Assembly: GCA_012295275.1 (NCBI GenBank)
Contig: CM022670.1
Coordinates: 24,879,755 to 24,936,754 of the forward strand
From: Chrysomallon squamiferum
Taxonomy: Eukaryota; Mollusca; Gastropoda; Neomphalida; Peltospiridae
Direction of reading: 5' to 3'
DNA length: 57,000 nt
Positions 1 to 12,875 of the stretch are shown one piece after another. The stretch's first letter is position 1. Each line of letters begins with the position of its first letter. The notes below the pieces were generated by a model. It was not told where the DNA came from. It saw nothing but the letters and a program-made list of their open reading frames with translations, and ran no database searches. The position numbers were made by a program, and so were the translations under genes.

Positions 1-11
1 TTGAATTCCAG

Positions 12-776
12 GTACTCTTGTACGAAAAAATGTTGACGAATTAACGGATTCTGAAATACTCGAACTACAAATTGCTTTGGACAAGTTGGAAGCGGATGAT
101 GGTGACAATGGCTATCAGAAGATCGCTGGCTACCACGGCGCACCCAACATGTGCACTGGGAAAAAGGGACAACCGGAATCGTGTTGCATTCATGGAATGC
201 CCACATTTCCACAGTGGCATCGACTTTTCGTGGTGCAGATGGAACGAGCACTGGAAATGAAAGGATCATCAATCGGCATTCCGTTCTGGGACTGGACGAA
301 GCCGATGAAGAATTTACCCAGCCTCGCAGATAATCCTATTTTCATGGATTCCCAGGGGGGTAAGGCCAAGACAAACGCTTGGCATCATGCCGAGGTCAAG
401 CACGCAAATACGTACACGGCACGCGCAGTGGACAAACGTCTCTTTGAGCAGGTATCAGCAGGTGGACACACTCATCTGTACAATACCGTCCTGGACGCTT
501 TGGAAGAAGATGATTACTGCAAATTTGAAGTCCAGTTTGAGGTTGCCCACAATACTATCCACTACCTCACAGGGGGGCGATATAAGTAAGTAGTTTGCGG
601 TATATTCCTTCGCAAGAATATTTTATACTTATATCTCTGTGGTCATGAATGTATATCTCTGTATTTATCTCTGTGATGGGATTATGTTTGTAAATGTATG
701 TATTTCTGTATGTGACAGTATGTATATATTAGTGCGTGCACGTGTGTGTGTGCTTTTATATATTATTTGAGTGATG

Positions 777-816
<40 letters not shown>

Positions 817-2619
817 AATCTGCTATTTAGTTATTATTAAATATAATATTACTAACTGAGATCTGATGACAAAACTGATAGGAATTCCGGATATCTCTTC
901 AAAATTAATACCATTAAGTCCTTACTTAATAGTATTCTGTTTGTCTTCATAATCCTGCATTTCACGAACCATTTCATTATTACTATGAGTAACTTGACAG
1001 TGACAGTGTGATGGTAGTGTGTGCACCTGACCTTGAACTTTGTTGTTTTACACTTTGTGACTGTTGGTAGGTATGACTTTAGGGAGATTACCATTGACAT
1101 ATACGTACGTGCCTATATGTATTTCAGAATCCGTATATGTCTGTATGTATCTTCTCTTTTCATTTATTTGTCTTTTATGGGTTATTTCTCAGTATTCATA
1201 AAGTCAATTTTCTTTATTTAATTTAATTAGTGGGGTTTTAATAAAAGAATAGTTTATTTATTTTAATTATATATATCAGATTGTAAAGATTTACAAATGT
1301 TTGTCCTAAACATCACTGGTATTATTTCGTCTACAGATACTCTATGTCAATCCTTGAATATACTTCATACGATCCAATCTTCTTCCTGCATCACTCGAAT
1401 GTGGACCGATTGCTGGTGATCTGGCAGGAATTGCAGAAACTACGAAACAAACCTTCAGACCATTCCAACTGTGCAGTAAATCTTTTCAAACACCCAATGG
1501 AACCATTCGGCAGGAGCAGCAATCCTCTGGCCATGACCATGAAAAATGCTGCTGCCAAGGATGCTTTCGATCACAATAAATTCGGTTACACGTAAGAATA
1601 ACAGACTGAAACATTTTATAGTCGATACATGATTTTATTGCAGGTTATATCCTCTGTATTGTTAAGCAATCTCTGTTTTCTCCGATCTTTCTCTTCTTTG
1701 TTCTCTATCTCTCTCTCAGACAAAATAAAATAATGACGGGCAATAAGCATATAAAACCAAACCAAAACTTCGCTTAGCAAAAAGAATAGCAATAACAACA
1801 AAACGAAGAAGAAAAAAGAAAAAAACCCAACCAAAACAACAGCAAGTTTAAATCAATATTTCTTGTTCCCAAAATGGAAAATAATTTAAGAACTTTACCC
1901 GATGATAAATAATTATATTGTTGAACGAATTTCTAAAAGTGTGAAGCTAATGTCATTAGTATTAGTTAACCTACGCAATTCAAATAAAAACATAATTTCT
2001 TTTTTTTCTTTTTTTTAATTTATTCTTTATCTATTTTCGTTTGTTTCAGACCTTATTTTATTATTATTATATTTATTATTATTATTCTTTTTATTATTCT
2101 TATTATTTATTTATATATTTATTTATTTATTTATTTATTATTTCCCCCTTCTGATCCTAGAAATACATGACAGTTCTACAGACAATAATATTACTTGTCG
2201 TTTTGATTTCAGTTACTCCGACCTTCATCTGAATGGTTTGACCATTCCTGAACTGAAAGCACTTTTGGATGAACGACGATCGTCTGAACGCTTCTACGCA
2301 AGTTTCCGCCTGCACGGCCTGGGCACCTCAGCCAATATCGGCGTCTACGTCTGCAAGCCAGCAGATGATGGCAAATCCAGTGATCACTGTAAATTTGCTG
2401 GCGATTTCTTTGCACTTGGAGGTCCAACAGAAATGCCCTGGATCTACCGTCTGCCATACAACTTTGACGTCACAAAGATCGTGAACAGTTTCGGCGCCTC
2501 ACACGAAGCACACTTTTATGTAAAGTCTGTTCTTGCATCTGTTAACGGCACCACTCTGTCTTCATCTCTGTTGCCAAAGCCAACCTTTACTCACAGACCA
2601 GCCAGCGGTCAACATGATC
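12..2619 (+). CDS. Hemocyanin gene 1, functional unit a (partial gene start)
   Basis: Three exons: 12-585, 1337-1591, 2213-2619, about 411 residues. This unit binds one O2 as a peroxide between two coppers. CuA ligands lie in YHGAP and [15 protein letters not shown], where the Cys two residues before the His forms the thioether known in the family. CuB ligands lie in AHNTIH and FFLHHSNVDRL. The N-terminal TLVRKNVDEL is the usual FU-a start. The exon opens in phase 1 after a good acceptor at 9-11, so a preceding signal-peptide exon is expected outside the window. Unlike FU-a of genes 2 and 3 there is no intron at the end of the CuA helix. The intron 586-1336 falls between the CuB HxxxH and the HH motif. 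The C-terminal beta domain contains [12 protein letters not shown], with the gate leucine, and an NGT glycosylation sequon. Confidence 0.93.
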
Positions 2620-3092
2620 GTAAGCATAAACTATTTATGTATATTAATATGTTGTTGTTTTTATATTTAAGTTGTAGGAAAATATTTATGAAGAACCGAG
2701 AAAATATTTTCCCCAAATATATATATATATATTTTTTTCACCAGTTTTAAAATGTAAACCGAAATAAATTAATATAATTAGTAGAAAATACCACATTTTT
2801 TATTTCATATGAAGTCTGAGACATTGTGTATGAATTACGTTAACTTCCTACAATTAATATTGACTAAGGTATAGCGTGTCGACATTCAACATTATTATAA
2901 CACTTTCAGAAAGCAAAACAACATTACCCGTAAGAGGTACGAGGGAGAACTGTAGGGGGTAAATGTATCTTTCAAATAGGGCGCTCAGTAATTAACAAAT
3001 AAACTAATTTTAACTGGCTTCTAATATGTTCAACTTAAATATTTTGTTAATTTTGCAGTAATCAAATCATTAAATCAGAATCAAGGAAACAG

Positions 3093-3096
<4 letters not shown>

Positions 3097-3158
<62 letters not shown>
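3097..3158 (+). repeat. (AT)n run next to the FU-b acceptor of gene 1
   Basis: About 60 bases of alternating A and T end ~13 bases before the exon at 3171; self-complementary and able to form a hairpin in the pre-mRNA. Confidence 0.9.
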
Positions 3159-3160
<2 letters not shown>

Positions 3161-3170
3161 CTTTTTGCAG

Positions 3171-4899
3171 CAACTCCACAAAAGGCTGATGCCACCAAAG
3201 TTGTTGTGAGGAAGAACATTAACCGTCTGACGGCAAAGGAAACGTATGAACTACGACATGCACTAGAACGTCTTCAGGAGGACAAGTCTGTAGATGGTTA
3301 CCAGGCAATTGCTGAGTATCATGGACTCCCAGCCCGCTGTCCTTTCCCAGACGCACGAGACAGAGTCGCCTGTTGTGTCCACGGAATGCCCACCTTCCCA
3401 CACTGGCACAGACTCTTCATGACACAAGTAAACTATTGCAGTAACACACCTTTCTGTTTATGTTTTAATTCCGTATGTCACCTGAAATCAAAGTAACAAA
3501 TACAATTAACAAAGTAATTCATTAATTAATTTTTTCTACAAACAACAACATTCGAACCAACCTAACAAATAAAAATGTATTTAAATATAAGTAAACAACT
3601 AAATTAAACTAAACTAAATTAACTAACTAAATGAATGAATGAATAAATAAATAAATAAATAAATCAAAACTACGCATTTTGTGATGATATTATGATATGT
3701 AATTATTTTTTGAAACTGCAGATTGAAGATGCTTTGATTCGACGCGGATCGCCCATTGGAATACCATACTGGGACTGGGCGAGACCACTGAAAGAAATTC
3801 CAGCTTTCGCTGCTGATTCCACCTACACTGATCCAACAGATGGTTCTACGAAACACAATCCATTCTACAGTGCTGCTGTTGCCTTTGAAAGTGCTACCAC
3901 GGCAAGAAAAGCAGACCAAAGACTCTTCCAAGCTCCAAAGTTCGGTGACCACACTTACTTATTTGATGGCATGCTTCTAGCCTTTGAGCAAGACAACTTC
4001 TGTGATTTTGAAGTCCAGTTCGAGGTCGTGCACAACGCTATTCATGACTGGGTCGGTGGTAGCGAAAAATACGCCATGTCTTCTCTCCATTACACGGCTT
4101 TTGATCCTATTTTCTATCTCCACCATTCTAATGTTGATCGACTCTGGGCTATCTGGCAAGCGCTGCAGATCAAAAGAGGCAAACCATACAAGGCTCACTG
4201 TGCCAAATCTTACACGTCAGAACCTATGAAACCGTTTTCTTTCAACTCACCTCTGAACAATAACGAAAAGACAAAGAAGAACGCTGTTCCTACTAACGTT
4301 TACGATTATGAAAATGTTCTCGGTTATGCATACGACACTCTCGAATTCGGTGGAATGTCAGTCGATGAACTGGACCATTACATAGAGGCTCTAAAACGAA
4401 AAGACAGGGTGTACGCTGGTTTCATGCTCGCAGGCATTAAGACATCAGCAAATGTTGAAGTTTCTGTTAAGAAAACAGGAGGAGAGGCATACAATGTGGG
4501 AACGTTTTCAATTCTAGGAGGTACCAAAGAAATGCCATGGTCTTTTGACAGACAATACTGGTAAGTTATAGAAACACTTTATGTTATTTTTAAAATGTCT
4601 GAAGAGAATGAGAGAAAGAAACGAGAGCAAGGAAGAAGACGAGAGCGAGGCTGAAAAGGATTTATATAAACAGTTAACAAAAAATGAAGACCTAAAATAA
4701 TACTAAATTAATAACTGTAATTGATTAACATTTTGTTTTTCTTTTCTTTTCAGGATGGATATCACGGACGCACTGAAAGAATTAGGTTTGGATTACAACG
4801 GTGATTTTCATATCGAGCATTCCATAACAGATGTCAGTGGAGCAAAACTCGACGACAGTCTCATTCCTAACTCCAGTGTATTGCACAAACCGGCTTTGG
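3171..4899 (+). CDS. Hemocyanin gene 1, functional unit b
   Basis: Exons 3171-3427, 3722-4560 and 4754-4899, 414 residues. CuA motifs are YHGLP and [16 protein letters not shown]; CuB motifs are VHNAIH and FYLHHSNVDRLW. The first intron (3428-3721, phase 0) interrupts the unit directly after the CuA helix (MTQ / IEDAL), and the same position is interrupted in gene 2 FU-b, which helps to identify both as FU-b. The second intron (4561-4753) splits the Trp codon after SFDRQY and is missing from gene 2. The upstream linker intron ends in a long (AT)n run only about 13 bases from the acceptor at 3170. The last exon ends KPALG in phase 1. Identification rests on the shared intron and on motifs such as RRGSPIGIPYWDW. 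Confidence 0.93.
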
Positions 4900-5006
4900 G
4901 TGAGAATACAATATAATATTAATTTTGTATATCTCGTAAACGAGAAAAATGCGACAAATAACGGTGAAACAGAATACATAAAATTATTTTTATTTATCTA
5001 TTACAG

Positions 5007-6248
5007 CTGATCCCCTTGAAAAGCATGAGCATATAAAAGTGAGAAGAAACGTAAACAGTCTTACGCGGGAAGAAATGCTTTCGTTAAGGAAAGCTTTAGC
5101 AGCTCTACAAGCTGATAAATCTCCTGGAGGATTCGAACAGATTGGCGCATTCCACGGAGAACCTGAATGGTGTCCAAAACCAGAGGCAGAACACAAGTTT
5201 TCCTGCTGTGTTCATGGCATGGCAACCTTCCCTCATTGGCACAGACTTCTCACAGTTCAGTTTGAGAACGGTCTTAGAAAACATGGCTACTCAGGAGCTT
5301 TGCCTTACTGGGAATGGACAATACCGCAGACTGCACTGCCCAAGCTCGCTGCTGACAAGACGTATGTTGATCCAACCAATGGAGAAACACACGATAACCC
5401 TTGGGAACATGCCCACATTGGCCGTGCTAATACAGACACAACACGAGATGTAAAAAAAGAACTTTATGAGCAACCTAAGTTTGGTCATTATACCCTGGTT
5501 GCAGAACAGGTACTCCTGGCACTGGAACAGGAAGAGTTTTGTTCCTTTGAGGTACATTTCGAAATTGCTCACAATCTTGTACACGTTTTAGTCGGTGGTA
5601 CTGGAGAGTATTCCATGGCTTCTCTTCGATACACGGCATTTGATCCTATCTTTTTTCTGCATCATTCCATGGTTGACAGGATATGGGCCATCTGGCAGGC
5701 ACTGCAGAAATATCGAGGCAAGGCATACAATTCAGCTAACTGCGCCTTAACTGAAATGAGGAAACCTCTTCAACCGTTTGGATTAGACAGTTCGATCAAT
5801 CCAGACGCTAAGACACGGGACCATGCCATTCCTCTGAACTCATTCAACTACAAGAGTGCATTTGGTTATGAATACGACAATCTTGAATTCAACGGCTTGT
5901 CCATTCCGCAGCTGGCAAGAGAACTGGATAGAAGGAAGGGTAGTGACAGAATCTTTGCCGGCTTTTTGCTTCACGGAATTAAAAAATCTACACTAGTTAA
6001 ATTCCATATTTGCAAGGACGACGACTGCAGCCACTATGCAGGCGAATTCTACATTTTGGGAAGCGAAGAGGAGATGCCGTGGAATTACGACAGACTGTTC
6101 AAGTATGACATCACTGAGAAACTGAAAGATCTTGGTCTCCGATATACTGATAAGTTCTCTATACATTACGACGTAGTCGATCTGTCTGGACAAAATCTTG
6201 GTTCTGATGTCTTTGGAGCAGCAACAATTTTGAGAGATCTTGGAAGTG
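5007..6248 (+). CDS. Hemocyanin gene 1, functional unit c (single exon)
   Basis: One 1,242-nt exon, 414 residues, flanked by phase-1 introns. Copper ligands by position in the unit: His50 (FHGEP), His70 (CCVHGM), His79 (HWHR), His189 and His193 (AHNLVH) and His220 (FFLHH); Cys68 is the thioether partner. The usual PYWDW has become PYWEW here. The beta domain carries FYILGSEEEMPW, with the gate leucine. This is the only c-type unit in gene 1. It is the reference for the four c-type units of gene 2, but those resemble each other more than they resemble this one (YHGQP, RRHGYTGAVPYWDW). Confidence 0.94.
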
Positions 6249-6712
6249 GTGAGAAAAATGACAGTTTTTATAACACTACGTTCTTTAAATATATCTGATC
6301 TCTTTATCTTTATAACGATCTTATAAATTTGGTAAACGTGTAATTTGGAAACTTTGATAGATTCCTTATACTCTTTTTCTTTATCCTTTTTTTTTTTTTG
6401 AAAAACAGACATCACTAACAGGATAAGATAGCCTGCCTTTATATTTATAGTAATATAATGGAACAGAATAATCCAAATGTTGTTACTACAACAGCTGTAA
6501 AGACAGGGTAACAATAAACAATATGATAAACACAAACCTATTTATCATTTCAGCAAATAAAAATATTTTCCAGTACTGATACCATAATTATAACTTTATA
6601 CCACAGGTCAAGTTCGATAATCGATACTATATTATATTTTATTCATTTTAATTTTCGTTTCCTTAGATAACAATTATAAACTTTTCCAATCAATAATCCG
6701 TTTCATTTGCAG

Positions 6713-8204
6713 GCGTCGACGATACCGATGTTTACGTTGAAGCTGTCACAGCTGCCAGTCATGTTAGAAAGAACCTTCATGATCTCAATGACGGTGAGAT
6801 TGAAAGTCTGAGGGCTGCCTTCAACCATCTCGCTGATGAGGGTAAATATGAAGAAATTGCCAAATTCCACGGAGCTCCAGGCCTTTGTGAACTCAACGGA
6901 AAGAAGATAGCTTGCTGCCATCACGGCATGGCTACCTTCCCACACTGGCACAGACTTTACCTCGTGCAAGTCGAGAACGCCTTACTAGAAAAAGGTTCAG
7001 CTGTTGCTGTACCGTACTGGGACTGGACCACCCCAATAAAAGAACTTCCAAGTCTGATTGCAGATGCTACATACTATAATTCACGCCAACAAAGATTCGA
7101 CCCCAATCCTTTCTTCAGAGGGAGCGTCAGCTTTGAGAACGCAGTAACTTCAAGAGATATTAAATCTCAACTATTCGACAACAACTACTTTTATGAAAAC
7201 GCCCTGCTAGCTTTGGAGCAAGACAACTTTTGCGACTTCGAAATCCAGTTTGAAATCCTTCACAATGCACTTCATTTGTGGGTCGGTGGTAGAAGCAAAT
7301 ATTCTATGTCTTCACTTGAGTACACAGCCTTTGATCCACTGTTTTTCCTGCATCATTCGAACACTGATAGACTCTGGGCTATCTGGCAAGAGTTACAGCG
7401 CTACAGACATAAGACATACAACTCTGCCAACTGTGCCATTAACAAGATGGGCATACCTCTGGAACCTTTTGATAACAAAGACCTGAACAAGGATAAAGTA
7501 ACTCAACATAATAGCCGACCAGCCGACACCTTCGACTACCAGAATAAGTAACTTATTTTCTATCTTTGACGGTTTCGCTTCAACAGTAATGTATATATCG
7601 ACACACACACACAAACACACACACACACACACACATCATGCATGTGTATATATATATATATATATGTATGTATGTAGTAGTAGGTATGTATGTATGTGTG
7701 TGTATGTATGTATGTATGTATGTACAATTAAATACACATCCATGTTTTACAAAAAAATAATAATAATAATTATAACAATGAAACTATATAATTTCAGATT
7801 CCATTACAAATACGACAATCTGGAATTCAATCACATGAACATCCCTCAACTGGATCAACTTCTCCAAGAGAGGAAAACACACGACAGAACCTTCGTTGGC
7901 TTTCTTTTGCACAATGTTGGAGCTTCAGCTAATGTAGACATATTCGTCTGCGTCCCTACTGGCCACGGTGAAAAGAACTGCAACAACCTTGCTGGAACTT
8001 TCTCCCTTTTGGGTGGTCCTCTGGAAATGCCTTTTACGTACGACAGACTGTACAAATACGACATCACAAATACACTTCTGAAACTCGGAATAAGTCTCGA
8101 CTGCGAAACGTACGACATCAAAATTAAGATCCACACCGTGGATGGCAAGACCATAGACAGTCATGCTTTCCACACACCTACAATTCTGTTTGAACCTGGA
8201 ACAG
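6713..8204 (+). CDS. Hemocyanin gene 1, functional unit d
   Basis: Exons 6713-7547 and 7798-8204, 414 residues. CuA motifs are FHGAP and [16 protein letters not shown]; CuB motifs are LHNALH and FFLHHSNTDRLW, all ligands intact. The internal intron (7548-7797) carries CA and TATG microsatellites and splits the Lys codon of DYQNKFHYKYDNL. Gene 2 FU-d is uninterrupted at this place. The signature SRQQRFDPNPFF after CuA is shared with gene 2 FU-d (SREQRYDPNPFF), which supports the d assignment. The unit ends FEPGTG in phase 1. Pairs of cysteines in the beta domain (VCVPTGHGEKNCNN) are as expected for the family. Confidence 0.94.
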
Positions 8205-8265
8205 GTAACCATTATTTTGCAAATATAGTTTATATGCTGAGGATTATGTATCATTCTGACTTATT

Positions 8266-8308
<43 letters not shown>

Positions 8309-8455
8309 CTTCATCATATGTATCATTTTACATCCCACATAGGTAGCTTAAAAGCTACTGTGTTATTGTTATATTAATATTTAGAAATGTATATATTTAA
8401 TATTTAATAGATTATCTAACTTGTATTTTATTTATGTTGTGTGTGTCTGTTTCAG

Positions 8456-10160
8456 AATCACATCAACATGCTGACGGCAAGACAGAACCATACAAAGTGA
8501 GGAAGAACATTGAGACTTTAAGCCCATTCGAAATATTGTCTTTGGCTAAGGCCTTAAAAGCGATGCAGGCCGATTCTTCAGCTGACGGTTATCAAGCCAT
8601 TGCTTCATTCCACGCTCTACCTCCACTGTGTCCTAGCCCTACCAGTGCAGAAAGATACGCCTGCTGCGTCCACGGAATGGCAACATTCCCTCAGTGGCAC
8701 AGACTGTATACCGTTCAGTTTGAGGATGCACTTCGTAGACATGGCTCCCTGGTCGGAGTACCATACTGGGACTGGTTACGTCCTGTGAAATCACTGCCGG
8801 CGCTGTTAACCATGCCTACGATCCATGATCCAATTACAAATATCGATTTCGAAAATCCTTTCTTGAAAGCCAAGATAGAATTTGAGAACTCGGTAACCGA
8901 GAGAGAACTTGACACTGAGAAGCTGTTTGGTCAAGAGAGCTACAAGAACTGGTTCGTGCAACAAGCACTTCTAGCTCTTGAGCAAGATAATTACTGTGAC
9001 TTCGAAATTCAGTTCGAAATTCTGCACAACGGAGTTCACATATGGATGGGAGGCAGCAAAGTCCACTCAATGGCACACCTTCACTATGCGTCGTACGACC
9101 CAGCCTTTTATATTCATCACGCAGAAACTGACAGGCTATGGGCAATTTGGCAAGAGCTGCAGGAATTTAGAGGTCTGGATGGAAGTGAAAGCAACTGCGC
9201 CATAGATCTGATGAAAGTTCCTTTGAAACCGTTCAGCTTTGGCAGTCCATATAACTTAAATGGAAAGACAAAAGAATTCTCCAAACCTTCGGACACATTC
9301 GCTTACAAAGAACGATACAGCTATGTGTATGATTCCTTAGACTTCATGGGACTCAACACCGCCAGACTTGAATCGTTCATTAGGGAAAAAAAAGAAAGCA
9401 ACCGAGTATTTGCCGGCTTCCTTTTGAAAGGATTTGGAGCTTCTGCTACGGTTACATTCGAGGTAATAATAAAACAAACAAACAAACAAACAAACAAACA
9501 AACACACAAACACACAAATAAAGAAACAAAGAAACAAATAAATAAAGAAACAAAGAAACAAATAAATAAATAAATTAGAAAATAAAACAAAAAATAATAA
9601 ATTTAATATTCTTATTAATCAAATTACTGAACTATAGAAATTGCAAAAATAAATCAATAATAACAGCAGTAAACACAAATACAACATTAATAGAGAAATA
9701 AACCTAACAAAGAATAAAAACGCACAGCTTTGTGCACTAGCAGCATCGTTTTCATTGTCATTCAACCAGACTCGGACTGAGTGTTTTCGTAGTTACATAA
9801 CATTAACTAGAATCTGTTTTAAAGGACTGCAAAGAGACTTATTAATTTCTATACGGTTTTAATTAAACTACAGTTGCAGCATAAAAATAAAAATAAAAAT
9901 ACGTTATAAATTTCTCTTTCAGATCTGCAAACCTGATGGAAGTTGTAAAGAAGGAGGTTACTACACCATTCTCGGAGGTTCATCTGAAATGCCTTGGGCC
10001 TTTGATCGTCTCTACAAATACGACATCACCAGCGCCCTTCATAGCTGCGATCTTCATTACGACGACGTATACTCCGTCAAAGTCCACATCAAAGCTCTGA
10101 ATGGAACAGTACTTAACGACTTGATTCCTTCACCAAGCATTATTTTCGTTCCAGGCACAA
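8456..10160 (+). CDS. Hemocyanin gene 1, functional unit e
   Basis: Exons 8456-9462 and 9923-10160, 415 residues. CuA motifs are FHALP (Ala instead of the usual Gly, as in gene 2 FU-e) and CCVHGMATFPQWHRL; CuB motifs are LHNGVH and FYIHHAETDRLW. The phase-0 internal intron (9463-9922) cuts the beta domain between VTFE and ICKPDGSC, opens with an (AAAC)n-type repeat, and has no counterpart in gene 2. The unit is marked as e by KYRGL/FRGLDG and PFSFGSPYNLN, both echoed in gene 2 FU-e. It ends FVPGTS, with donor A/GTATGA. Confidence 0.93.
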
Positions 10161-10684
10161 GTATGAATAACATTTAAATATTATAAATACTTAAGAAAGA
10201 AATTATTCGCGTTTTCTATTCAGTATTTGTTCCACTGTTTTGTAACTTTATTCATACAACATTATTACCAATCAAATTATCATAACATTACATTTTAGTA
10301 GATTGCTTTTAGTTAGACGGTATGGATACACATAGCCGTAGATATTACATTTAAGTTGCAATATTTTGTATGAAAATTATTATTAATTTTATTTAAAAAA
10401 AGACAATAATATGATATTGAATGATTATGTAAAAGCGATTCTAAACAGCAAAAGCAAAAAAATTTGTTGTTCATATTTTATTGTCAGTCAACAAAATATA
10501 AAACAAAATATAAATGATAATCGTTAATTTGATTCAAGATTCGAGGCTGATTCTACAAAGAATAACAGTTTCCTTAGAAAAGGTATAAATGTCATTCTTT
10601 ACAGATTTAAGCAGTCGATATCCATTTACTCAGATATAATGAATTAGCTTCAGAACATAGCGGCAGACGCTTTTATAATAATTA

Positions 10685-10730
<46 letters not shown>

Positions 10731-10734
10731 ACAG

Positions 10735-11985
10735 GGGACGACTTCAGATGGAAGCATTCTCCAAACACCGTACGAAAAGACTTAGATTCTCTAACTGAGA
10801 GAGACATTCAGAGTCTGACAGCTGCTCTACGTGATCTAGAGAACGACAAGGGACCTGATGGTTTTGCTACCATCGCTTCTTTCCACGGCATGCCTCTGTT
10901 GTGTCCAGATCCCCAGAATCCGACAATGGCTTGCTGCCACCATGGAATGGCAACATTCCCACACTGGCACAGACTTTACGTTCTGCACTTTGAGGAAGCT
11001 TTGAGAAGACACGGTAGCAGTGTAGCGGTTCCATACTGGGACTGGACGAAACCCGTCACAGTTCTGCCGAAATTATTCACCGAACCACGTTACTACGATG
11101 TCTGGAGAAATGAGGTTGTTCTAAATCCCTTTGCCAGAGGTTACATCCCTTCTGAATCAACGCACACAGTGAGAGATGTTCAAGACATGCTCTTCGAACT
11201 TTCCATAGACAAAAAGCACTCTGTTCTCTATGACTATGCTCTGTATGCCTTGGAACAGGAAGATTTCTGCGATTTTGAAGTACAGTTTGAGGTCGTGCAC
11301 AACTGGATTCATTATCTTGTTGGTGGAAGACAGACATATGCCCTTTCGTCTCTTCACTGGACGTCCTACGATCCTTTGTTCTTTTCTCATCACGCCTTCG
11401 TCGACAAAATCTGGGCTATTTGGCAAGAACTGCAGAAGAAGCGAAACAAACCGCATGACAGAGCCGAATGCGCACTCAATCTCATGAGTACACCTATGAA
11501 ACCTTTCAACTTTGATTTGAATACCAACAGCCATACAAAATCACATGCAGTACCAAACACTGTTTTCGACTATACAGATCTGGGCTACTCCTACGATAAT
11601 CTGGACCTTGCTGGAAATACCATTGACGAAATAAAAGCTACAATCGATAGCAACAAACGCAGAAACAGAGTGTTCGCCGGATTCCTTCTACATGGTATCG
11701 GAACCTCTGCCGATGTGAAATTCCAAATCTGCAAAACGTCTGTTGACTGCTACAAAGGTGGAGTGATATTTATCTTGGGCGGTTCCAAGGAGATGCCGTG
11801 GGCTTTTGACAGGTTATTCGAACTGGAAATCACACAAGCTCTCAAGGATGCTGGAATAGAACCTGAAGATGTCTTTGACGCACATGAGCCATTTTTCTTG
11901 AAGGTTGAAGTAACACACGTCGACGGAACGATGCTTCCGCCATCAGTGCTGCCTAAACCCACCATTATCTACAAACCTGCTGTTG
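10735..11985 (+). CDS. Hemocyanin gene 1, functional unit f (single exon)
   Basis: One 1,251-nt exon, 417 residues, with phase-1 introns on both sides. CuA motifs are FHGMP and [16 protein letters not shown]; CuB motifs are VHNWIH and FFSHHAFVDKIW. The loop YYDVWRNEVVLNPFARG and the SLHWTSYDP strand mark it as FU-f; gene 2 FU-f has the same features. The acceptor lies directly after a (TTA)n microsatellite, an arrangement repeated in gene 2. The frame remains open for 47 further codons past the donor at 11986, ending in a proline-rich sequence; this is treated here as intron. Confidence 0.94.
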
Positions 11986-12184
11986 GTAAGAATAATAGTC
12001 AAACTCCGATAAAACGTCGCAATAAATGTAAATCGGATATTTGTAGTGAAGACTGGATGCTGATTCCTCCGCCGTCGCCAAGACCGCCTCCGCCTTTCCC
12101 TCTGTCTTTTGATAGCGAGGATGATTAATGAACACGTAACAGTAGTTCAGCTGAGATCTTTTAATTAGGATTATTGTTACTTTA

Positions 12185-12245
<61 letters not shown>

Positions 12246-12875
12246 GTGTATAGTCGAGAGGAAGTATGTGACTTTATGTTTAATTTATAGGCATCTGCAA
12301 GCGCGCGAGGAGATCATCGTTTATTAACTGAATACTCATTAATCTTGCCGGTGGAAGAACAGTATATACTAAATACTTCTGTTCGTTCTGATCATATGCA
12401 ATTATTCCTTCAGGGCATTGTAAAAATAATGTAAATAAACTTCTAAAACAAATGAAAACACGCACTGTGTTTCCAGCGTTTTCCTCGTTAATTATTATTA
12501 TTGTTATTATTTCTATTATTATTATAACAAGTTTATTTTTTATATTCAACGAAATATTAACATTTTCACCATGAAGGTCATTCAGCAAGCTCATTAGAGT
12601 TATCTCCCATTAACGATTTAATAAAATCACATGATGAAACTGTAATGATTCATACATTTAACACATTAACTGGCGAAAGAAGTATTAAAAATAAAAAAAG
12701 AACTATAATACTAAGGAACAAACACACTGGCTAATTTGTAAAATAAAATAAAATATAATATAATAAAAACACATATAGATAGAGATAAACAGACAGATAT
12801 AATAAAATAACAATAAATTAAAATGAAAATAATTTAAAAGAAAAAGTATATTAGGTGTTCTGGTTTTGTTTCTAG

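Noticed and set aside
5993-6535. 180-codon minus-strand open frame
   Set aside because: Mostly the shadow of the gene 1 FU-c exon plus AT-rich intron; no recognisable domain. Many similar antisense frames over other exons were dropped for the same reason.
8205-8377. Extension of the FU-d frame past 8204
   Set aside because: The donor ACAG/GTAACC and the phase-1 rule end the exon at 8204; the rest is intron with a (TTA)n run.
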